Source of the DNA: Phenylobacterium sp.
Lineage (GTDB): Bacteria; Pseudomonadota; Alphaproteobacteria; Caulobacterales; Caulobacteraceae
Reading direction: 5' to 3'
Assembly (NCBI GenBank): GCA_028291285.1
Contig: JAQGIJ010000325.1
Location: 1 to 8,870 of the forward strand
DNA length: 8,870 bases
Notes under the pieces: generated by a model
Databases searched by the model: none
Told to the model about the DNA's origin: nothing
Seen by the model: the letters and a program-made list of their open reading frames with translations, nothing else
Position numbers and translations under genes: made by a program
Shown here: piece by piece, positions 1 through 5,442 of the stretch
Layout of the letters: the number at the start of each line of letters is the position of its first letter
How positions within the stretch are numbered: position 1 is the stretch's first letter

Positions 1-388
<388 letters not shown>

Positions 389-396
389 GGTCCGGT

Positions 397-433
397 GAAC
401 GGGAAGCTTGACCTTTGATGGATATTCCCGTTC
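397..433. repeat. Inverted repeat, 9-bp perfect arms, between gshB and comM
   Basis: The arms are GAACGGGAA (397-405) and TTCCCGTTC (425-433), separated by 19 bases. The right arm ends in GTTC and runs into the LexA-type box, and a TTGACC hexamer (408-413) sits in the loop. The long loop and missing T run argue against an intrinsic terminator. It could be part of a regulatory site or chance. Confidence 0.4.
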
Positions 434-436
434 TGT
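408..436 (+). promoter_or_regulatory. Candidate comM promoter (weak -10)
   Basis: TTGACC at 408-413 matches the -35 hexamer at five of six positions. At a 17-base spacing the -10 would be TTCTGT (431-436), a poor match, and it would abut the LexA-type box at 435-449, a layout that suits repression. A second possible -10-like string, TTGATAAC (480-487), has no convincing -35. This is inference from motif spacing only. Confidence 0.3.
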
Positions 437-449
437 TCTGACTTCGTTC
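435..449 (+). promoter_or_regulatory. LexA (SOS) box upstream of comM
   Basis: The sequence GTTCTGACTTCGTTC is a perfect GTTC-N7-GTTC direct repeat, the form of LexA operator known in alphaproteobacteria including Caulobacter. It lies 64 bases before the comM ATG. A further GTTC at 430-433 overlaps the edge of the site. The position in an intergenic gap directly ahead of a DNA-processing ATPase makes a functional SOS operator likely, although an eight-base match can arise by chance. Confidence 0.7.
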
Positions 450-513
450 GCAAGACGGTCGGCGCGGTCCTGTCCCTTGTTGATAACTTGGCCGCCGCCA
501 CAAGGGGTAGAGG

Positions 514-2055
514 ATGGCCGCACGTGTGGTGACGGTGGCGTTCCAGGGCGTCGATGCGGTGCGCGTCGACGTCGAGGTGCAGTTCACCCGCGGCGAGGCG
601 GCCTTCATCCTGGTCGGTCTGGGCGACAAGGCCGTGGGCGAGAGCCGCGAGCGGGTGCGCGCCGCCTTCACCGGCCTCGGCCTCGCCTGGCCCGGCAAGC
701 GGATCATCGCCAACCTCGCGCCGGCGGACCTGCCCAAGGTGGGCAGCCACTACGACCTGCCGGTGGCGCTGGCGGTCATGGCGGCGATGGGCGTCATCCC
801 GCCGGACGCGCTGGAGGGCTGGGCGGCGATCGGCGAGCTGTCGCTCGACGGCCGCATCATGCCGGTGACGGGCGCCCTGCCCGCCGCCGTGGCCGCCAGC
901 GGCCTGGGGCTGGGGCTGATCTGCCCCCAGGCCTGCGGGCCGGAAGCGGCCTGGGCGGGCGACACGCGGATCCTGGCCGCGCCCTCGTTGATCGCCCTGG
1001 TCAATCACTTCCGCGGCGTCCAGATGCTTTCGCCGCCCAAGCCCGGCCCGATGCTGGACGGCGAGCGGGTCGCCGACCTGCGCGACGTCAAGGGCCAGGA
1101 GAACGCCAAGCGCGCGCTGGAGATCGCCGCGGCCGGCGGCCACAACCTGCTGTTCGTGGGACCGCCCGGCTCGGGCAAGTCGATGATGGCCCAGCGGCTG
1201 CCGGGCCTGTTGCCGCCGCTGACGCCGGAGGAGCTGCTCGAAACCTCCATGGTGCATTCCGTGGCCGGCCTGATCGCCAAGGGGGCGCTGCGCCGCGCCC
1301 GGCCGTTCCGCGCCCCGCACCACTCGGCCAGCATGGCCGCCCTGACCGGCGGCGGGCTGAAGGCCAGGCCAGGCGAGGTCAGCCTGGCGCACAACGGCGT
1401 GCTGTTCCTCGACGAGCTGCCGGAGTTCGGGACCCAGGCGCTGGACTCGCTGCGCCAGCCGCTGGAGACCGGCGAGGTGATCGTGGCCCGGGCCAACGCC
1501 CACGTCCGCTATCCGGCGCGCGTGCAGCTGGTGGCGGCGATGAACCCCTGCCGCTGCGGCCTCGGCGGCGCCGGACGCGGCGCCTGCGGCCGGGCCCCGC
1601 GCTGCCAGAGCGACTACCAGGGCCGCATCTCCGGTCCGCTGATGGACCGCATCGACCTGCAGGTGGAGGTCCCGCCGGTGACCGCCGCCGACCTGGCGCT
1701 GCCCCCGCCGGCCGAAGGCACCGCCCAAGCCGCCGCCCGCGTGACCCAGGCCCGGGCGCTGCAAGCCGAGCGCGCGTCCTGCGGCGCGGAGGGCTCAGCG
1801 GCGCTGAACGCCCAGGCGAGCGGCGACTGGCTGGACACGATCACCGCGCTGGACGGACCCGCCCGCGCCCTGCTGACCAAGGCCGCGGAGGCCGGCGGCC
1901 TCACCGCCCGCGGCTGGACCCGCACCCTGCGGCTGGCCCGCACCATCGCCGACCTGGAGGGCGCCGAAACGGTGCGCCGCGCGCATGTCGCCGAGGCGCT
2001 GATCTATCGCCGGGTGGCGGCCGCCGGCGCCGGGGCCTCGGCGTTCGTCGGCTGA
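514..2055 (+). CDS. comM: YifB/ComM family Mg-chelatase-like AAA+ ATPase
   Basis: This 513-residue protein has the full YifB/ComM layout and normal length. An N-terminal ChlI/Lon-protease-like domain (about 1-165) contains the YDLPVALAVMAAMG segment. The AAA+ core has Walker A GPPGSGKS at 216-223 and Walker B GVLFLDELPEF at 295-305. A cysteine cluster follows (C346, C348, C358, C364, starting from MNPCRCG), then RISGPLMDRIDLQVEVP and a C-terminal Mg-chelatase-type helical domain (about 465-505). ComM in other bacteria is a hexameric helicase that drives branch migration during integration of transforming DNA, so a recombination role is likely; the name does not imply magnesium chelation. The ATG is preceded by AGGGG about nine bases upstream. 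A LexA-type box upstream suggests DNA-damage induction. The last 52 bases overlap the convergent membrane-protein gene. Confidence 0.95.
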   Translation: MAARVVTVAFQGVDAVRVDVEVQFTRGEAAFILVGLGDKAVGESRERVRAAFTGLGLAWPGKRIIANLAPADLPKVGSHYDLPVALAVMAAMGVIPPDALEGWAAIGELSLDGRIMPVTGALPAAVAASGLGLGLICPQACGPEAAWAGDTRILAAPSLIALVNHFRGVQMLSPPKPGPMLDGERVADLRDVKGQENAKRALEIAAAGGHNLLFVGPPGSGKSMMAQRLPGLLPPLTPEELLETSMVHSVAGLIAKGALRRARPFRAPHHSASMAALTGGGLKARPGEVSLAHNGVLFLDELPEFGTQALDSLRQPLETGEVIVARANAHVRYPARVQLVAAMNPCRCGLGGAGRGACGRAPRCQSDYQGRISGPLMDRIDLQVEVPPVTAADLALPPPAEGTAQAAARVTQARALQAERASCGAEGSAALNAQASGDWLDTITALDGPARALLTKAAEAGGLTARGWTRTLRLARTIADLEGAETVRRAHVAEALIYRRVAAAGAGASAFVG

Positions 2056-2462
2056 CGCCGGGCGCGCCAGGTGTTCCAGGTGCCGACGCCAAGGGCGATG
2101 AAGATCAGATAGGTCCAGATCACGATGGCCGTCATATAGGCCCACTGCTGCAGGCTGGGATCGATCATCTTGGCGACGTGGGTCATCACGCCGAGGAGCT
2201 GGAAGGCCGCGGCCGCCATCGGCCAGTATTTCGGGCTGCGCAGGGCGATGCCCGTCAACAGCGCCAGCATCAGCCCATCGGCGACGAACTCCGCGCTCTG
2301 CAGCTGCGGCCAGGAGTAGTCGCGCATCAGCACCGTCACGGCGGCGTTCAGCAGCAGGCCGCCGGCGGCCAGGCGCTCTTCCCGGCCGCCCTTCCACAAG
2401 GCCCCGCCGCAGACGAGCAGCATGACGGTGACCCCGAGCCAGGGCGGCAGAGCGACGGTCAA
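2004..2462 (-). CDS. Conserved-looking polytopic membrane protein of unknown function
   Basis: This 152-residue product is strongly hydrophobic, with about five predicted membrane segments (roughly residues 9-23, 31-46, 58-74, 80-97, 107-127) and a short polar, alanine/proline-rich tail. Regularly placed residues such as SAEFVADGL, RSPKYWP, AAAFQLLGVMTH and the closing GVGTWNTWRARR look like a real, constrained protein rather than a shadow frame. I do not recognise a named family. The start is uncertain: TTG at 2462 keeps the first membrane segment whole and has GAGGGG nine bases upstream, but that purine run is inside a terminator hairpin. The alternative ATG at 2423 (residue 14) has a weak site. 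The last 17 codons overlap the 3' end of comM on the other strand. Confidence 0.66.
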   Translation of the reverse strand: MTVALPPWLGVTVMLLVCGGALWKGGREERLAAGGLLLNAAVTVLMRDYSWPQLQSAEFVADGLMLALLTGIALRSPKYWPMAAAAFQLLGVMTHVAKMIDPSLQQWAYMTAIVIWTYLIFIALGVGTWNTWRARRQPTNAEAPAPAAATRR

Positions 2463-2495
2463 AATGAAGGACCCCTCGATCGTCTCGAGGGGTCC
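2461..2495 (-). terminator. Rho-independent terminator of the 123-residue protein gene
   Basis: Perfect 11-bp arms (GGACCCCTCGA at 2469-2479, TCGAGGGGTCC at 2485-2495) enclose a five-base loop. Read on the - strand the hairpin is followed by TTCATTTT (2468-2461), so it terminates leftward transcription arriving from the gene at 2528-2899, whose stop is 32 bases upstream. There is no T tract on the + strand side. Confidence 0.85.
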
Positions 2496-2527
2496 AGCTT
2501 AGACCAGAACCGGTGGTGGGGAACGGG

Positions 2528-2899
2528 TCAGGCGGCGGCGACGGCGCGCAGCGAACGCCCGCGGGCCCGCGCGGCGGCGGGCTCGATGGTGATCGGCGGC
2601 TTGCCGGTGCCGGGATCGTCCATGGTGATCGCGCCCAGGCCGACCTGTTCCTTGGCCAGCGACAGCTCCTTGTGCGCTTCCACGAGGGCGCGGCGGGCCT
2701 CGGCCAGGGCCACGACGGCCTGGCTGGCGCGTTCCATCGCCACCTGGCCGATCAGGGCCGAGGCGCCGGCCTGCCGGCGCAGGGCCGGGATCGAGCCGGT
2801 GAAGGTGGCGGTCTTGGTGAGGGCGAGGTCCACCGCGCTTTCGGCGTCCCACAGGGCGGTGGCGATCTGTTCAGCAGCCATACGGCGTTCTTTGAGCAT
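2528..2899 (-). CDS. Small helical protein of unknown function
   Basis: This 123-residue product has no signal peptide or membrane segment. Residues about 8-92 are rich in A, E, L, Q and R with heptad-like spacing and should form long amphipathic helices. The last 30 residues (GLGAITMDDPGTGKPPITIEP, then an A/R-rich tail) look disordered. The ATG at 2899 is fixed by an excellent site, GGAGG at 2910-2906 with six bases before the start. The ATG at codon 7 is less well placed. A 5-bp stem (2917-2921 with 2927-2931) lies in the leader just before the ribosome binding site. The gene has its own terminator, so it may be a one-gene transcript or the end of the unit that starts at 3751. The helical pattern is phasin-like in general character, but I cannot assign a family. 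Confidence 0.8.
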   Translation of the reverse strand: MLKERRMAAEQIATALWDAESAVDLALTKTATFTGSIPALRRQAGASALIGQVAMERASQAVVALAEARRALVEAHKELSLAKEQVGLGAITMDDPGTGKPPITIEPAAARARGRSLRAVAAA

Positions 2900-2952
2900 G
2901 CAAGTCCTCCATCACCCAGCCGCAAGGGCTGCGCGAGTGTTGAGAAAACGGG

Positions 2953-2990
2953 GTTCAGATTTAGGGTTAGTTCAGAGCTATACTAAACTG
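2953..2990 (-). promoter_or_regulatory. Weak candidate promoter for the 123-residue protein gene
   Basis: On the - strand the string CCTAAATC, just after the LuxR-frame stop, matches seven of eight positions of the Caulobacter housekeeping -10 (GCTANAWC). The TTTAGT about 18 bases before TAAATC is a poor -35. This is only suggestive and would place the start roughly 50 bases before the ATG at 2899. Confidence 0.25.
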
Positions 2991-3751
2991 CGCGCTAACT
3001 GTTGCAGCGCTTCAAGCCCCGCAAGCATCGCCCCGAAGGCGAGCGCCGTGACGATGGCGATGCCCACGATGGCTCCGACCCGCGCGAGCGGACTTAGACC
3101 ATTTCGGGCGGATCGTTGTCGGTCTCCGGCTTGAAATTCTCGTCGAGCAGCACCCAGGTCATGCAGAGGATCTCCCGCAAGACCATCTCGGAAGGCTTGA
3201 AGGGCGCGAGCTTTCGTGTCGCCGACACCAGGTGGCGGGCCATAGAGGCCTGCGCCGGCGTCGCCGCTAGGTCGACGAGCTGCCGCTCCAGCTGATCCCA
3301 GGTAAAGTTCGGGATCGCTTCGTCCCGCCGCTCCGCCTTCGGCCAGCGGGTTTCGAAGGCGTCGATCTCCTGCTTCAGACGAAGAGCCCGCCCGATCACC
3401 GCGCGCTCCTCGAAGTTGTGGCGCCACTCGCCCATCTGCTGTCTCCTTGCTGGCCGGCTCATCGGGCCAGAGGAGAGCCCCGCTGTCTGTCCTGATCGTG
3501 TCCTGTCCTGATCCGATCGGGACAAGGTTGAGGTCCAGGCTGCGCAGCAGGCGGGCGGCTTCGTAGCGGTCGGGAACGCCCAGCTTGCGGCGGGCGCGGT
3601 CGCAGTAGGTGTCGACGGAAGTCTTCGACATCCCCAGCTTGCGGGCGATCTCCTTGGAGCTGAGATGCTGGTCGACCAGGCGCAGGCACTCGCGCTCGCG
3701 CGGCGTCAGCAGCTCGACGGGATCCTCGGTGATGATCGCGCGAGGGGGCAT
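2978..3751 (-). CDS. LuxR-type HTH regulator with C-terminal membrane anchor, linker overprinted by a nested gene
   Basis: The open frame gives 257 residues. Residues 14-69 are a clear LuxR/GerE helix-turn-helix: LTPRERECLRLV, then SSKEIARKLGMSKTSVDTY as the recognition unit and ARRKLGVPDRYEAARLL. The last 39 residues (RNGLSPLARVGAIVG onward) carry one strong membrane helix at about 225-247. A LuxR HTH, a disordered linker and a C-terminal membrane anchor form an architecture I recall from Caulobacterales and Sphingomonadales, with no receiver or autoinducer domain. Linker residues about 105-217 are encoded by bases that also encode a 113-residue protein in another frame. There the LuxR frame has only about 40% G/C at third positions, against about 87% in the nested frame, so it is not shaped by selection as coding. 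Either the regulator tolerates a junk linker, or it is split and only the HTH part works. The ATG at 3751 has a weak ribosome binding site. Confidence 0.6.
   Translation of the reverse strand: MPPRAIITEDPVELLTPRERECLRLVDQHLSSKEIARKLGMSKTSVDTYCDRARRKLGVPDRYEAARLLRSLDLNLVPIGSGQDTIRTDSGALLWPDEPASKETADGRVAPQLRGARGDRAGSSSEAGDRRLRNPLAEGGAAGRSDPELYLGSAGAAARRPSGDAGAGLYGPPPGVGDTKARALQAFRDGLAGDPLHDLGAARREFQAGDRQRSARNGLSPLARVGAIVGIAIVTALAFGAMLAGLEALQQLARSLV
3094..3435 (-). CDS. 113-residue protein of unknown function nested inside the LuxR-regulator gene
   Basis: Three features support a real gene. The ATG at 3435 is preceded by AAGGAGA with about six bases of spacing. Third-position G/C is about 87%, as in its neighbours. 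The composition is that of a folded soluble protein: five tryptophans, balanced charges, helical segments such as EERAVIGRALRLKQEIDAFE, WDQLERQLVDLAA and LREILCMTWVLLDENF. I do not recognise the family. There is no signal peptide and no membrane segment. The frame is open upstream to 3525, but those 30 extra residues (MSRSDQDRTRS onward) are coded by the HTH linker region and look spurious. The stop TAA overlaps codons for the conserved RNGLSP start of the LuxR anchor segment. An 11-base direct repeat at 3487-3513 lies 52-78 bases before this start. Confidence 0.66.
   Translation of the reverse strand: MGEWRHNFEERAVIGRALRLKQEIDAFETRWPKAERRDEAIPNFTWDQLERQLVDLAATPAQASMARHLVSATRKLAPFKPSEMVLREILCMTWVLLDENFKPETDNDPPEMV
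3487..3513. repeat. Direct repeat CTGTCCTGATC x2, 16-bp period
   Basis: Two perfect 11-base copies lie at 3487-3497 and 3503-3513 with five bases between them. They fall in the linker of the LuxR frame, upstream of the nested 113-residue gene. They could be an operator, a slippage duplication or chance. Confidence 0.5.
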
Positions 3752-3769
3752 GGCGGCGCAGTTAAACGC

Positions 3770-3780
3770 GACGCGGCGTC
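3770..3780. promoter_or_regulatory. Short palindrome in the LuxR/shkA divergent region
   Basis: GACGC-G-GCGTC is a perfect 5-bp palindrome 18 bases upstream of the LuxR ATG, followed by a tandem CGTCTA repeat (3777-3788). A second palindrome, GCGCG-TT-CGCGC, lies at 3796-3807. They could be operators in this 119-base divergent gap, but GC-rich palindromes of this size are frequent by chance. Confidence 0.25.
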
Positions 3781-3832
3781 TACGTCTACTTTGCCGCGCG
3801 TTCGCGCCGCCCAGGACGACTTATTTCGCGGT

Positions 3833-3864
3833 TTGACCGGATGTTAAGCGGGTCGGGCTAGCTT
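3833..3864 (+). promoter_or_regulatory. Candidate shkA promoter, possibly leaderless transcript
   Basis: TTGACC at 3833-3838 is a good -35. A -10-like GCTAGCTT (3857-3864) matches six of eight positions of the Caulobacter -10 GCTANAWC, but spacing to TAGCTT is 20 bases, longer than ideal. A start about seven bases after it would fall at the shkA ATG (3871), which lacks a purine-rich ribosome binding site. Confidence 0.35.
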
Positions 3865-3870
3865 CCGGCG

Positions 3871-5406
3871 ATGCGCAGACCTCCCCGTCCGCTTTCGGAG
3901 CGCCGTCCCGCGCGGGCCAGCGTCAGCGCCGAACAGCTCGCCTCGCTCAGCCACGAGTTCCGCACGCCGCTGAACGGCGTGCTCGGGATGGCGCGCCTCC
4001 TGGAGGGCACGCAGCTCACCGCCGAGCAGCGCGCCTACGCCAAGGCGCTACGGGAAAGCGGGCAGCACCTGCTGACCCTGGTCAACGACCTTCTGGACTT
4101 CGCCAAGCTGGGCGCCGGCACGGTCGAGCTCGGCCTCGGCCCCGTCGACGTGGAGGACATGCTCCGCTCGGTCTGCGAGCTCCTGTCGCCGCGGGCCGGC
4201 GAAAAGGCGCTGGAGGTGGGCTGGGCTGCGCCAGCCGGCCTGCCCCGCATCTGCGCCGACGAGAGCCGGCTGAAGCAGATCCTGCTGAACTTCGCCGGCA
4301 ACGCCGTAAAGTTCACCGAGGCCGGCGGCGTGCTGGCCGGCGTCGGCGAACTGCCGGACGGACGCCTGCGCTTCACCGTCGAGGACACCGGGCCGGGCGT
4401 GCCGGCCGAGGACCGCGAGCGGATCTTCGAAGCCTTCGCCCAGGCGCAGGCCGGTCAGGCCGACATTGGCGGCGCGGGCCTGGGACTCGCCATCGCCCGG
4501 CGTCTCGCCCGCGCGATGGACGGCGAGGTGGGGGTCGAGACGGCGGCGCACGGCGGCGCCCTCTTCTGGTTCGAGGCGCGGTTCGAGACGCTCCAAGCGC
4601 CGGACGTCGCGCTGCCGCTGGCCGGGCGCACCGTGGGCGTCGCCTCCGCCAATCCGATCGTCCGCGAAGCCGCAAGGCGCCAGATCCGCGCCTGCGGCGG
4701 CCGCGCCGTCAGCGCCGAGGACGCCGAGACCCTGATCGCCCGCACCCGCCCCGGCGACGCCCTGCTGCTCGACCATGCGGGCGCCGAGGGCGCGCCGATC
4801 CGCCCGCCGGGCGACCGGCCGGCGATCGTGCTGCTGGCGCCCGCCGAGCGCGACCGGCTGGCGGACTACCGCGAGGCGGGCTACGCCGGTTACCTGATCA
4901 AGCCGTTGCGCCGCGCCTCGCTGGCCGAGCGGGTGCTGATCGCCGCCGGCGCCCGCAGCGATTCCGCCGAGGGCCGCGATGACGAGCGGATCGCCCCGGC
5001 CGCCGCCCCGGGCGCGCGGGTGCTGCTGGTGGAGGACAATCCGGTGAACGCGCTTCTGGCGCGCGCCCTGCTGACGCGCGAAGGCTGCGAGGTGGACCAC
5101 GCCCGCGCCGGCGAGGAGGCGCTCGCGGCCGTGAAGGTGGCCGTCTACGACATCATCCTGATGGACATGCGCATGCCGGGACTTTCCGGCGAGGAGACGG
5201 CCCGGCTGATCCGCCGCCACGGCGTGGCGACGCCGATCGTCGCGCTGACCGCCAACGTCTTCGACGACGACCGCAAGGCCTGCCTGGCCGCCGGCATGAA
5301 CGATTTCCTGGTCAAGCCGCTCTCGCCGGAGTCGCTCCGCGCCGTGCTGTCGCGGTGGACGGGCCAGGCCTGGACGGCCGAGGCGCAGCGCGCCAAGGTC
5401 GGCTGA
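3871..5406 (+). CDS. shkA: Hybrid histidine kinase with c-di-GMP-binding pseudoreceiver, ShkA ortholog
   Basis: This 511-residue soluble protein has no sensor domain or membrane segment. Its order is DHp (H28 in SLSHEFRTPLNG), ATPase domain (N-box 134-148 with N140/N144, DTGPG at 172-176, GGAGLG at 200-205), a degenerate receiver (about 247-363), a linker and a canonical receiver (about 382-500: E388/D389, phosphoacceptor D432, T460, K482). This matches Caulobacter ShkA, where c-di-GMP binds the first receiver, frees the kinase and drives phosphotransfer through ShpA to TacA for stalk and cell-cycle genes. From memory the ShkA ligand residues are R324, Y338, I340, P342 and R344; here R327, Y341, I343, P345 and R347 keep exactly the same spacing. 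The pseudoreceiver lacks the acidic pair but keeps an Asp (301). The linker has RDDER (369-373), near the position of the autoinhibitory DDR motif of ShkA. ATG 3871 has no clear ribosome binding site. ampG follows after 36 bases. Confidence 0.92.
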   Translation: MRRPPRPLSERRPARASVSAEQLASLSHEFRTPLNGVLGMARLLEGTQLTAEQRAYAKALRESGQHLLTLVNDLLDFAKLGAGTVELGLGPVDVEDMLRSVCELLSPRAGEKALEVGWAAPAGLPRICADESRLKQILLNFAGNAVKFTEAGGVLAGVGELPDGRLRFTVEDTGPGVPAEDRERIFEAFAQAQAGQADIGGAGLGLAIARRLARAMDGEVGVETAAHGGALFWFEARFETLQAPDVALPLAGRTVGVASANPIVREAARRQIRACGGRAVSAEDAETLIARTRPGDALLLDHAGAEGAPIRPPGDRPAIVLLAPAERDRLADYREAGYAGYLIKPLRRASLAERVLIAAGARSDSAEGRDDERIAPAAAPGARVLLVEDNPVNALLARALLTREGCEVDHARAGEEALAAVKVAVYDIILMDMRMPGLSGEETARLIRRHGVATPIVALTANVFDDDRKACLAAGMNDFLVKPLSPESLRAVLSRWTGQAWTAEAQRAKVG

Positions 5407-5442
5407 CGGGGCGCGGGGGCGCGCTCTGACGAGAGCCCGCAT

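Noticed and set aside
408..3134. Very long open + strand frame of about 908 codons across comM and the region after it
   Set aside because: It is an out-of-frame reading of comM and antisense to the three - strand genes. The product is R/G/P/A-rich with no domain, a common effect of high GC.
3436..3525. Extension of the nested 113-residue protein by 30 residues upstream
   Set aside because: The added residues are coded by the HTH linker region, look unstructured, and the ATG at 3435 has a far better ribosome binding site.
3761..3847. Possible CtrA sites from TTAA at 3761-3764 and 3844-3847
   Set aside because: Neither has a second TTAA half-site at seven bases, so they are isolated tetramers.
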